DNA of 47,899 nucleotides from positions 1 through 47,899 of the forward strand of contig DAOUHB010000231.1 of NCBI GenBank assembly GCA_034428935.1. The letters are read 5' to 3'. The stretch comes from JAAYZQ01 sp034428935. Its GTDB lineage: Bacteria > Chloroflexota > Anaerolineae > JAAYZQ01. Shown here piece by piece: positions 8,743 through 16,396 of the stretch; position 1 is the stretch's first letter; the number at the start of each line of letters is the position of its first letter. Below the pieces are notes generated by a model. The model saw only the letters and a program-made list of their open reading frames with translations. It was not told where the DNA came from and ran no database searches. The position numbers were made by a program, and so were the translations under genes.

Positions 8743-9036
8743 ATGAGTGAGCGACAGCCAGCCCACGTGCGTCTGCATGCAATCGTTCACGGGCGCGTCC
8801 AGGGTGTCAGTTTCCGCTACTACGCCCTGAATCGCGCGCGCGAACTGGGGCTGGGCGGATACGTCCGGAACCGGCCCGATGGGAGCGTCGAGGTGGTCGC
8901 CGAGGGGACCCGTTCTGACCTCGACCAGATGCTCGCGTTCCTGCGCTCCGGGCCCCGGCCTGCCTTTGTCGCCGAGATCGAGACAAACTGGACGGCCGCC
9001 ACGGGCGGCTTTGACCGTTTCGAGGTGCGCTTCTAG
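8743..9036 (+). CDS. acyP: Acylphosphatase
   Basis: 97 residues, the standard size. The family signature is complete: VHGRVQGVSFRYYALNRARELGLGGYVRNRPDGSVEVVAEG, with the catalytic Arg in GVSFR and Asn in VRNRPDGSVE. The enzyme hydrolyses carboxyl-phosphate bonds of small acyl phosphates in the cytoplasm. The start lies directly at the predicted transcription start, so the mRNA is probably leaderless. The stop codon TAG abuts the ATG of the FecR-like gene, so the two are probably cotranscribed and coupled. Confidence 0.95.
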   Translation: MSERQPAHVRLHAIVHGRVQGVSFRYYALNRARELGLGGYVRNRPDGSVEVVAEGTRSDLDQMLAFLRSGPRPAFVAEIETNWTAATGGFDRFEVRF

Positions 9037-10251
9037 ATGCGAAACAGTCCCGAGCGCCTCGCCTGGACAGTACTGTCCATTTCCTTCATAGCCTTTTGCG
9101 TTCTGATTACCACGGGCCCCCTGGGCGTTCGCAACTATCTGCTGAAGGCAACCGAGGCTCAGGAAACCCAGGTGCAGCGCATCGCGGGAACCGTCCTGGT
9201 GCGGCGGCTGAACGGCGGGCAGCTCGGCGGCGTCCTGGAATCGGGCGTGGTCCTGCCTGGCGATCAGGTCATCATCGACTCGGCCACGCGGGCGGTCCTG
9301 GACCTCTTTGACCGCAGCCACGTCACCCTCTACAGCAACACGACCCTCCAGCTACTGGAAGTCGAGTCGCCCCGTTTTGACCTCAGCAACCTGCCCAACC
9401 GCATCCGCCTGAACCTGACGGGCGGGCTGGCGCGCGTGGGCGTGGCCCTCCCCCGGGAGCGCGACACCCTCTTCGAGGTCGTGACGCCCCACACCACCGT
9501 CACCCTCGCCGAGGGCAGCTATCGCATCGAGGTGAACAACGACAGGACCCAGGTCACCGTCCTGCGCGGCGAAGCGCACCTGCCACACGAAGAAGCGAAC
9601 GTGACCCTGGTGCAGGGCATGCGCACCAGCGTCGGGCTCGACGGGGTTCCATCCGAGGCGCTGGCCATGGCCCAGAACCTCGTCGTCAACGGCGACTTCC
9701 AGCAGCCCCTGGCCACCGGCTGGGTGACGGGCACCATCGTCCTCGCCTCCGGCGTCAACCCCCCCAGGGTCGAGATCGTGGAAGATGGCGGGCGCAACGC
9801 GGTGCAGCTCGTGCGGCGCGAGCCCGACGATGGCAATCACACCCAGGTCTCTATCCAGCAGGCGCTGGACCGGGACGTGCGAGACTTTGATTTCCTCCAG
9901 ATCAGCCTCGACGTGATGGTCAATTACCAGAGCCTGTCTGGCGGGGGGCAGCAGAGCTCCGAGTTTCCCGTCATCGTCTGGCTCGACTACAAGGACCAGT
10001 GGGGCAACGATAAATTCTGGACCCACGGCTTTTACTATCAAAACGAGCGCAACTTTTTTATCAACACCGATACGTGGGGCCGGCCGTTGGGAGAGCAGGT
10101 CCCACAGGCAGTCTGGTTTCCGTACGAGTCGGGCAACCTCATGGAACTCCTGGGCGACAGCAAGCCCGTTCGAGTGACAAGCATCAAGGTCTATGCTTCG
10201 GGCTGGAACTATGACAGCCTGGTCTCCGAGGTGCAGTTGGTCGTAGAGTAG
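9037..10251 (+). CDS. FecR-domain membrane protein
   Basis: 404 residues. One N-terminal membrane segment (about 8-30) is followed by a FecR-like beta domain (about 42-200): IAGTVLVRRLNGG, LPGDQVIIDSATRAVLDLFDRSHVTLYSNTTLQLLEV and FEVVTPHTTVTLAEGSYRIEVNNDRTQVTVLRGEAHL. A C-terminal region (about 210-404) starts NLVVNGDFQQPLATGW, the usual opening of carbohydrate-binding jelly-roll domains. The FecR fold occurs in envelope signal transducers, but no sigma factor or TonB receptor lies here, so in this lineage it more likely senses or binds at the cell surface. It starts immediately at the acyP stop. Confidence 0.78.
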   Translation: MRNSPERLAWTVLSISFIAFCVLITTGPLGVRNYLLKATEAQETQVQRIAGTVLVRRLNGGQLGGVLESGVVLPGDQVIIDSATRAVLDLFDRSHVTLYSNTTLQLLEVESPRFDLSNLPNRIRLNLTGGLARVGVALPRERDTLFEVVTPHTTVTLAEGSYRIEVNNDRTQVTVLRGEAHLPHEEANVTLVQGMRTSVGLDGVPSEALAMAQNLVVNGDFQQPLATGWVTGTIVLASGVNPPRVEIVEDGGRNAVQLVRREPDDGNHTQVSIQQALDRDVRDFDFLQISLDVMVNYQSLSGGGQQSSEFPVIVWLDYKDQWGNDKFWTHGFYYQNERNFFINTDTWGRPLGEQVPQAVWFPYESGNLMELLGDSKPVRVTSIKVYASGWNYDSLVSEVQLVVE

Positions 10252-10254
10252 TAG

Positions 10255-10461
10255 CACGCACAACCTCTGACCGTGATCCATATCAGCAGCCGCATGCTGG
10301 AGCGGCAACTGCGGCCCGAGGACCCCCTTTGGCAACACGTGCAGCACATCCGGAAAACAGGCGAGCGAGCAGCCAAGCTGACCGGACCACTCCTCAGCTT
10401 CGGCCGGCGCGAGGCCGCCGATCCACAGGTCCTGAGCCTGAACCAGGCGGCTCAGGGGTAG
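10255..10461 (+). pseudogene. Remnant of a sensor histidine kinase (HisKA fragment)
   Basis: After the FecR stop the plus strand reads about 68 codons that match the dimerisation helices of a HisKA histidine kinase: QPLTVI, then PLWQHVQHIRKTGERAAKLT, then GPLLSFGRREAADPQVLSLNQ, as in the usual NQPLTVI...IRRAAERAASLTRQLLAFSRRQ...PRVLDLN. An in-frame TAG lies just upstream, the segment with the phospho-accepting His is not aligned, and the frame stops at 10461, inside the convergent CapA-like gene. The ATPase domain is absent. I read it as a relic of a deleted kinase. A GTG at 10273 could start a 62-residue peptide, but no good ribosome site is seen. Confidence 0.55.
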
Positions 10462-12776
10462 ATGATGCGAACCTGGGGCCGGCCGGTGCCGTCGTCCAGC
10501 AGTTGGGGGCGAATGGCGTCGGCGATCCAGAAGGGCCACAGCTCGGCCCGCGCCAGCCCCTCGCGGCTGGCGTGCACGCGCAGCAGGTCGCCGCGCATGG
10601 CGGCCGGGCGCGGGATGTCGAAAATGGCGTCGCCCAGGCTGTAGACGATGAGCCCCCCGCCGTAGCGCTCCACCGTCTGGGTGACGTGGGGGTGATGACC
10701 CACCACCAGGTCGGCGCCGGCGTCGATGGCCGCCCGGGCGACGGACACCTGGTCGGCCGAGGGCTCGGAAGCGTACTCGGTTCCGGCATGGAGCAGCACC
10801 ACGACCAGGTCGGCCTCCCCACGGACCGCCCGCACCCCGGCCTGCACGTCGCGCGCCACAGCCCAGGCCAGCCGGTCTGTGGCCGGCACGTCGGGAGAGC
10901 CGTCCCAGCGGGCCGCGGCGTAGGCCAGGATGGCCACCCGCACGCCGTGGACCGTCTGGATGGCCGGCCGGTGCGCCTCGTCGTGGGAGGCCCCGGCGCC
11001 CACGACCGGAAGGGCAAGGTCTCCGAGCGCCGACAGTGTCTCGTCCAGCCCCTCGTTCCCGTAATCCAGGGCGTGGTTGTTCGCCAGGCTCACGATGTCC
11101 AGGCCGCCCGCGGCCAGCATCTCGCCCATGAGGGGATGGGCGCGGATGACGTAGGGCTTACTCAGGGCCGGGCCCCGGCTGCTGAGGACCGATTCCAGGT
11201 TGGCCACGGCCAGCACGCCGTCCCCGGCCAGCAGTGGGGCGAGGCCCGCCCAGGGATGCTGCGGGCCATAGCGCAGCAACTGGAACTCCATGGAGCGGCC
11301 GGGCGCCACGTCCCCCAGGAAGGCCAGGACGGCCTCACCGTCCCGTGCCTCGGTGCCGGCGGGCAGGCTCCAGGATGCGTCGGGGATGGTGGCGGGGGGT
11401 GGCAGCCAGGCCCCCCCGGTCTGCCCCGCCCCGCCCACGATGCGCCAGGCCACCACATCGGCCAGGGCCAGGAGCGAGCCATCGGCCGCCGCCGCCAGCC
11501 GCCACACCGGCAGCCCGGCGTGCACCGCGCCCCGCATCCGTCCCGCGCCGTCGTAGGCCTCCACCCGCCCGTCGGCCAGCCCGGCTGCGATCTCACGGGT
11601 GCCGTCACCGTCCAGGTCGGCCGCGACGACGGCGTTGGCGGCCGCGGTCAGCGCCACGCGCCACAGGACGTCTCCCTGGAGCGAGAAGAGGGCCAGCGAG
11701 GGCTCGTCGCCCCCACTGCCGACCGCGATCTCGGGGCCGGGCGGCGCGGCCACGTCGGCCAGGTCCCAGACGGGCGCGCCCCGGCCCACGGCCCGCTCCC
11801 AGAGCAGCTCTCCGGCAGGGCCCAGGGCCAGCAGCCGGCCATCCTGGAGGCTGGCCAGGAGGTAGGCGGCGTCTCCGTGGGCCGCGCCCTGCAAGGTGAT
11901 GGCCGGCGCATCCTTCCCCGGAGGGGGCGGGAATTGCCAGGCGGGGCTGCCATCGCCGGTGAAGGCCCACAGCCGGCCGCCAAGGGTGGCGGCCACGGCC
12001 AGCTCCCGGCCATCGGGCAGGGGCAACACGGTTATCGCCGTCAGCGGCCCGTCCAGGCCCACCTGCCACTCGATCCCTCCACCGGCATCAAAGCGCGTGA
12101 GGCGCTCGTCCCAGCCTCCGGCCAGCAGCCCGCCGGCGGCCGGGCAGAGGGCCGTGACCCGGGTGTTCAAATCATGCTGCCAGGCGCGGTTTCCGGCGGC
12201 GTCCAGGACCGAGACCCGGCCGGCATCGTCGGCCACCGCCACACGGGCGCCGGGCAGGGACGCCAGGGCATAGGCCGGGCCGGCCGTAGACGCCCGCCAG
12301 AGAAGCTGTCCCCTGCCGTCGAGGGCATAGACGGTGCGGCCCAGCGAGGCCACGCGGAACTCTTGCCGGCCGTCCACCGGCAGCGACTCGCCGGCGGTCA
12401 AGTGCGCGTTGCCGTCCAGCCGCCAGGCGAGGGAGAGGGCCAGGGGCTCGCCGGCCTCGGGCGCGGTGCGGGGCGGCAGCGTGGGAGCCGGCGACGGGCT
12501 CGGCGAGGGCGTGGGAGAGGGTGTCGGCGACGGGCTGGGCGACGGTGTCGGGCTAGGCGAGGGCGACGGGGTCAGGCTGGCCCGCGGCGAAGGCATGGGG
12601 GAGGGTTCCGCCGTGGACGTCGGGAGGCCGGCGACGGGCGTGCCTGTCTGCGCCGTGGACGCGGCAGGTGGCTGCGGGCCGGCGGAAGAAGCGGGGCCGC
12701 AGCTAAGGAGCGTCCTGGCCAGTAGCGCCAGGATCAGGATTTGCAGTAGCCGAGTCCACCGGTGCCGCGCGACCAT
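10452..12776 (-). CDS. Lipoprotein: beta-propeller fused to CapA-type phosphoesterase domain
   Basis: 774 residues. The lipoprotein signal ends at Cys26 (LLARTLLSC), then a Thr/Pro/Ser tract (about 40-95). A propeller of about 300 residues with PQQ/VCBS-like blades (LLWRASTAGPAYALASLPG, VAADLDGDGTREIAAGLADG) precedes a CapA/PgsA-like domain (about 500-774): FLGDVAPGRSME, VANLESVLSS, DIVSLANNHALDYGNEGL, VLLHAGTEYASEPSADQ, GADLVVGHHPHV and IVYSLGDAIFD, a metallophosphoesterase fold. CapA proteins serve poly-gamma-glutamate capsule export or attachment, but stand-alone homologues are diverse. An open frame extends to 13028, but the ATG at 12776 has AAGGAA at spacing and begins the signal peptide. 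The start lies inside the preceding gene. Confidence 0.85.
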   Translation of the reverse strand: MVARHRWTRLLQILILALLARTLLSCGPASSAGPQPPAASTAQTGTPVAGLPTSTAEPSPMPSPRASLTPSPSPSPTPSPSPSPTPSPTPSPSPSPAPTLPPRTAPEAGEPLALSLAWRLDGNAHLTAGESLPVDGRQEFRVASLGRTVYALDGRGQLLWRASTAGPAYALASLPGARVAVADDAGRVSVLDAAGNRAWQHDLNTRVTALCPAAGGLLAGGWDERLTRFDAGGGIEWQVGLDGPLTAITVLPLPDGRELAVAATLGGRLWAFTGDGSPAWQFPPPPGKDAPAITLQGAAHGDAAYLLASLQDGRLLALGPAGELLWERAVGRGAPVWDLADVAAPPGPEIAVGSGGDEPSLALFSLQGDVLWRVALTAAANAVVAADLDGDGTREIAAGLADGRVEAYDGAGRMRGAVHAGLPVWRLAAAADGSLLALADVVAWRIVGGAGQTGGAWLPPPATIPDASWSLPAGTEARDGEAVLAFLGDVAPGRSMEFQLLRYGPQHPWAGLAPLLAGDGVLAVANLESVLSSRGPALSKPYVIRAHPLMGEMLAAGGLDIVSLANNHALDYGNEGLDETLSALGDLALPVVGAGASHDEAHRPAIQTVHGVRVAILAYAAARWDGSPDVPATDRLAWAVARDVQAGVRAVRGEADLVVVLLHAGTEYASEPSADQVSVARAAIDAGADLVVGHHPHVTQTVERYGGGLIVYSLGDAIFDIPRPAAMRGDLLRVHASREGLARAELWPFWIADAIRPQLLDDGTGRPQVRIIYP

Positions 12777-13785
12777 CCCGTTCCTTTTGGGCCTCCTCGA
12801 AGAAATTGCCAAAAATCCGGTCGGCCACGTCGTTGTACTCCCGGTAGCCCGTGGCCACCATCTCGTCCAGGTTGTAGCCGTATTTGGGCAGCGTCTTGGC
12901 GGCGCGAATGACACCCTCGGCGATGACCGGATCGTACTGCGGGTTGAACTGCACGCCCCACACGGGCAGGTCGCCCAGGCGAAAGGCCTGCACGGGGCAT
13001 TTTTCGGTGGAGGCCAGGATGACGGCATTTTCGGGCAGGCGCTTGATCAGGTCGCCGTGCCACAGGAAGCCGTAAAAGGTCTCGCCCAGGCCGGCCAGCA
13101 GCGGATCGCCCAGGCCGGCTTCCGTGACAGTGATGGGCAGCCAGCCGATCTCCCAGCTCCCGGTGACGACCTCGCCGCCCAGCCAGTGGGCCAGGAGCTG
13201 GTTGCCCAGGCAGATGCCGAGGATGGGCACCCGCGCATCGAGGGCCTCCATGATGCGCTCCCGTTCGGCCTGAAAGATGGGCAGGTCGAATTCCTCGGGC
13301 CGGTACTCGCCCCCGGCAAAGATCACCGCGTCATAGTTCCGCAGGTCGGGGACGGTCTCGCCCAGGTCCACGCGCACCTGCGTCGAGACGACGTCCAGGC
13401 GCTGTAGCACGTGGTCGACGATGAGCGCCCGGGAAGGGCCGTGGATCAACGCGACGGCGGTCAGCGGGCCACGCGCCGGCGTCGCCGTGGGCGTGGCGGT
13501 GGGGGTCTCGGTGGGCGTTTGGGTCGGGCTGGGGGTGGACGTGGGCGTCGACGTGGACGTAGGCGTCGCGGTCGGGGTCGCGGTCGGCGTCAGCGTCGCC
13601 GTCGGGGTTGGCGTCAGGGTCGGCGTCAATGTGGCCGTGGCAGTCGCCGTAGGCGTGGCCGTGGGCGTGGCCGTCCGGACGAACAGCGCCAGGTCGCCGA
13701 CGATGCTCTGCGCCTGGCAGGCGGCCAGAAACTGGCCCGCCACGCCCAGCGCAGCCATCCGTAGAAAAGTGCGTCGACTCAACAT
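12703..13785 (-). CDS. Tat-type lipoprotein with class I glutamine amidotransferase fold, catalytic His and Glu missing
   Basis: 360 residues. The N-terminus SRRTFLRMAALGVAGQFLAAC combines a twin-arginine motif with a lipobox (Cys23). A 60-residue tract of TPTA repeats follows. Residues 105-320 are a GuaA/COG0518-like amidotransferase: YDAVIFAGGEY, the nucleophile elbow PILGICLGNQLLAHW (Cys192), a FLWHGDLIKRLPENAVILAST segment and the normally catalytic GVQFHPE, here GVQFNPQ (Asn281, Gln283). Two of the three triad residues are thus replaced, so glutamine hydrolysis is unlikely; substrate binding or a different chemistry is possible. It sits in an operon with the methyltransferase (7-bp overlap) and the CapA-like lipoprotein (74-bp overlap). 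Confidence 0.82.
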   Translation of the reverse strand: MLSRRTFLRMAALGVAGQFLAACQAQSIVGDLALFVRTATPTATPTATATATLTPTLTPTPTATLTPTATPTATPTSTSTPTSTPSPTQTPTETPTATPTATPARGPLTAVALIHGPSRALIVDHVLQRLDVVSTQVRVDLGETVPDLRNYDAVIFAGGEYRPEEFDLPIFQAERERIMEALDARVPILGICLGNQLLAHWLGGEVVTGSWEIGWLPITVTEAGLGDPLLAGLGETFYGFLWHGDLIKRLPENAVILASTEKCPVQAFRLGDLPVWGVQFNPQYDPVIAEGVIRAAKTLPKYGYNLDEMVATGYREYNDVADRIFGNFFEEAQKERDGRAAPVDSATANPDPGATGQDAP

Positions 13786-14546
13786 GGTTGGCGGGCAACG
13801 GCGATCATCTTGGGACTATCGCCGCTAAACTCCTCTAGATCGTACGAGCCGTAGACGGCTTCCAGCTCGAACCCGGCATAGCGCAGCAGCAGCTCCAGCT
13901 CGAAACGATAGAAGTAGCGGAGGGCAAAGGGAAAGATCGTCCGGCGCAGGGCGCCCTCGCCGTTCACCTCGTCCATGACGTAGGTGACGTCGATGACCTG
14001 CTGCCCCAGGTCGACCTGCTCGCTGCGATATTTGGTGATGGTGTGCCCGGTGACGGGGTCGTGCATCTGCTTGTCCAGGACCACGTGCCCTCGAAAATCG
14101 AGGAGGCGGCCCATGTCGGGGTTGAACAGGTCGAGGATCAGGATGCCGCCGGGCTCCAGGTGGCGCCGCACGGCCGCCAGGGCGGCCAACTGGTCGTCGA
14201 GGGTCAGCATGTGGGAGAACGAGTTGACCAGGGCAAAGGCCAGGTTAAAGCGCCCCCCCAGGTCCAGGTCCCGCATGTCTTGCTGCACCAGGCGCACCCG
14301 CCCGTCCAGGCCGGCCTCCTGGAGCCGCCCGCGGGCGATGGCGAGCATGGCCGGCGACACGTCCACGCCGGTGAGCTGAAAGCCGCGGCGGGCCAGGGGC
14401 AGCAGCGCGCGCCCGGTGCCGCAGGCCAGCTCCAGGAGGGGCGAGCCGCAGCGCGCGGCCATGCCCTCCAGGAAGGGCAGATCGTCCTCCATGCCCTCCA
14501 GGTCCAGATCATAAAAGCGCGCATAGGCGCCGTACGGATCGGTCAT
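13779..14546 (-). CDS. SAM-dependent class I methyltransferase
   Basis: 255 residues. Motif I LLELACGTGRALLPLARRGFQLTGVDVSPAML, acidic end of strand 2 (GVDVS), LVQQDMRDLDLGGRFNLAFALVNSFSHM and a post-core LEPGGILILDLFNPD define a Rossmann SAM-methyltransferase of the Methyltransf_25 type. The C-terminal beta part (FALRYFYRFELELLLRYAGFELEAVYG) resembles small-molecule methyltransferases; no substrate can be named. The ATG at 14546 is preceded by GAGGGA at seven bases and by a promoter at 14571-14599. It is the first gene of the operon with the GATase-like and CapA-like lipoproteins. Confidence 0.85.
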   Translation of the reverse strand: MTDPYGAYARFYDLDLEGMEDDLPFLEGMAARCGSPLLELACGTGRALLPLARRGFQLTGVDVSPAMLAIARGRLQEAGLDGRVRLVQQDMRDLDLGGRFNLAFALVNSFSHMLTLDDQLAALAAVRRHLEPGGILILDLFNPDMGRLLDFRGHVVLDKQMHDPVTGHTITKYRSEQVDLGQQVIDVTYVMDEVNGEGALRRTIFPFALRYFYRFELELLLRYAGFELEAVYGSYDLEEFSGDSPKMIAVARQPC

Positions 14547-14570
14547 TCCACAGTCCCTCAAGTGCGGCAC

Positions 14571-14599
14571 AGTGTACCACAAAGGCAGCGATTCGGCAA
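14571..14599 (-). promoter_or_regulatory. Promoter of the methyltransferase-GATase-CapA operon
   Basis: Minus-strand TTGCCG (14599-14594), 17-bp spacer, TACACT (14576-14571). Each hexamer matches the consensus at four of six positions. Initiation would be about 18 bases before the ATG at 14546. Confidence 0.5.
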
Positions 14600-14633
14600 G
14601 CACCAATTTGCCCTCAACCCCCGCACCGGCCGT

Positions 14634-14662
14634 TCGACAGTTGAGACAAAATGCGGTAGAAT
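14634..14662 (+). promoter_or_regulatory. Promoter of the aminopropyltransferase-like/CHAT pair
   Basis: TCGACA (14634-14639), 17-bp spacer, TAGAAT (14657-14662); each hexamer differs from consensus by one base. The leader of about 135 bases includes hairpin repeat A. Confidence 0.6.
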
Positions 14663-14688
14663 AGGCGGGCTGTGGTTTGCTTGAAGGG

Positions 14689-14759
14689 GTAGGGCAGGTC
14701 TTGCACCTGCCCGACTGGGCGACCGCAAGGGTTGGGCGACCGCAAGGGTTCGCCCCTAC
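14689..14759 (+). repeat. Dispersed hairpin repeat, copy A (71 bp)
   Basis: Begins GTAGGGC and ends GCCCCTAC, and matches the copy at 33799-33870 with a few substitutions and one missing G. Inside are a perfect hairpin (GGGCAGGT, loop CTTGC, ACCTGCCC) and two tandem units of GGGCGACCGCAAGGGTT, of which the second can pair back with the first. There are no ORF, no transposase and no clear target duplication. It lies in the leader of the gene starting at 14804. It looks like a MITE- or REP-type non-autonomous element. Confidence 0.8.
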
Positions 14760-14803
14760 GTTAGAGATGATGGCCCGGAAGCGCAGGAAGGATTGAAAAC
14801 CGG

Positions 14804-16396
14804 ATGAACTCGACTCCGACCCGTTCCGGCAGCGAGGCCAACCTGCCGGCCACACTCGTTCCAGGGAGCGCCGCTCTGCCACCGCGGCTCTCCTGGCTAT
14901 GGCAGCCGAATCTCATCGTCTTCTTCTCGAGTGCGTGCATCATGATCCTCGAGCTGGTCGCGGGGCGCATCGTCGCCCCCTACGTGGGCGTGTCGCTCTA
15001 CACCTGGACGGGCATCATCGGCGTGGTGTTGGCCGGCATTAGCCTGGGCAACTACCTGGGCGGCGTGCTGGCCGATCGCCGCGCCTCGCTGCGCCTGCTG
15101 GGCGTCATGTTTGGCCTGGCGGGCGTCACGTCCCTCGGCATCCTGACGGTGGACGTCCTCGGCCCGCAGGCCACGGGCGGCTTGCCCATCGTCCCGCAAA
15201 TCCTGGTGCTCACCGCGGCCCTCTTCTTGCTGCCCTGCCTGATCCTGGGCACCATCTCGCCCATCGTCGCCAAGCTGGCCGTGCAGGACCTGGAGCGCAC
15301 GGGCCGGACCGTGGGCCGCATCTATGCCGCGGGCAGCATGGGCAGCATCGTGGGCACCTTTGCCACGGGTTTTCTCCTCATCTCGTGGTTTGGCACGCAC
15401 GTCATCGTCGCCGGGGTGGCCCTGCTGCTCCTGGCCCTGGGCCTCCTGTTCCTGCTGCCGCGCCGCCTCCCGTGGGCCCTGGCCGCGGTGCTGGTGCTGT
15501 CGGCGACGATGGTAACCGCCGTCCACGCCGGCTGGCTGAGCGGGCCGTGCGTGCGCCAGACCAACTATTTCTGCATTCGCGTGCACGACGAGGAGCGGGA
15601 CGGCGACACCGTGCGCGTCCTGCGCCTCGACCGCCTGGTGCACAGCTACACGTCACTGAACGACCCGACCAACCTGGTGTACGGCTACGAACAGGTGTAC
15701 GCCGAGGTGCTCACCTATCGCGCCGAGCGAGACGACCACATCCGCGCCCTCTTTGTCGGGGGCGGGGGCTATACCTTTCCGCGCTACCTGGCCCACCTCT
15801 ATCCCGACAGCGACGTGACCGTCATCGAGATCGATCCGGGGGTCACGGAGGTGGCCTACGAATGGCTGGGACTGGCCCACGACTCGGGCATCGTCACCCA
15901 CAACGAGGACGCCCGCCTCTTCATGGAGCGCGAGCCCGACGAGCCCTATGACCTGGTGATGGGAGACGCCTTCAACGACTTTTCGGTTCCCTACCACCTG
16001 ACGACGCTAGAGTTCGACGTGCGGGTTCGCGCCTGGCTGGCGGACGACGGCCTGTACGTCGTCAACCTCATCGACGGGCCGCGGGGCGAGTTCCTGCGGG
16101 CCTTTGTCCACACCCTGCGCCAGGCCTTTCGCCACGTCTATGTGGCGCCCACCGTCGACACCTGGCGCCAGAGCACCCGCAGCACCTTTGTGCTCATCGC
16201 CAGCGACACGCCCCTCGACCTGCGAGCCTTCCGGGGCAGCGGGGCGGAGGATGCGTTCCCCCTGCTCTCCGGCCAGCTCCTGAGCGACGCCGAAGTGGAG
16301 GAGCTGTTGGGCGACGACCAGGTCCTGCTCACCGACCGCTACGCGCCCGTGGACCAGATGCTGGCGCCCGTTATTCGCGAGGAGGCGGCTCCATAG
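14804..16396 (+). CDS. Membrane spermidine-synthase-like protein (MFS/aminopropyltransferase fusion type)
   Basis: 530 residues. About seven hydrophobic helices (residues 35-245, e.g. IVFFSSACIMILELVAGRIVAPYVG, YTWTGIIGVVLAGISLGNYLGGVLADR, LILGTISPIVAKLAV) form the membrane half known from fused MFS/spermidine synthases. The cytoplasmic half (about 250-500) has the aminopropyltransferase Rossmann motif ALFVGGGGYTFPRYLAHLYPDSDVTVIEIDPGVTEVA and DLVMGDAFNDFSVPYHLTT. The canonical D(S/A)TDP substrate motif of true SpeE is replaced by GDAFNDFSVP, so polyamine synthesis is uncertain and another SAM-based transfer near the membrane is possible. Its TAG stop directly abuts the ATG of the CHAT gene. 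Confidence 0.85.
   Translation: MNSTPTRSGSEANLPATLVPGSAALPPRLSWLWQPNLIVFFSSACIMILELVAGRIVAPYVGVSLYTWTGIIGVVLAGISLGNYLGGVLADRRASLRLLGVMFGLAGVTSLGILTVDVLGPQATGGLPIVPQILVLTAALFLLPCLILGTISPIVAKLAVQDLERTGRTVGRIYAAGSMGSIVGTFATGFLLISWFGTHVIVAGVALLLLALGLLFLLPRRLPWALAAVLVLSATMVTAVHAGWLSGPCVRQTNYFCIRVHDEERDGDTVRVLRLDRLVHSYTSLNDPTNLVYGYEQVYAEVLTYRAERDDHIRALFVGGGGYTFPRYLAHLYPDSDVTVIEIDPGVTEVAYEWLGLAHDSGIVTHNEDARLFMEREPDEPYDLVMGDAFNDFSVPYHLTTLEFDVRVRAWLADDGLYVVNLIDGPRGEFLRAFVHTLRQAFRHVYVAPTVDTWRQSTRSTFVLIASDTPLDLRAFRGSGAEDAFPLLSGQLLSDAEVEELLGDDQVLLTDRYAPVDQMLAPVIREEAAP

Noticed and set aside
10329..12725. Plus-strand open frame of about 800 codons opposite the CapA-like gene
   Set aside because: Composition of Gly/Arg/Pro without domain pattern, and it mirrors the codons of the real gene.
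12777..13028. N-terminal extension of the CapA-like lipoprotein
   Set aside because: It lies wholly in another gene and would bury the lipoprotein signal; the ATG at 12776 has a good ribosome site.
13500..13680. Repetitive GTGGGCGT-like DNA near 13.5-13.7 kb as a possible CRISPR or minisatellite
   Set aside because: It is the coding sequence of the TPTA stalk of the GATase-like lipoprotein; units are codon repeats without spacers.
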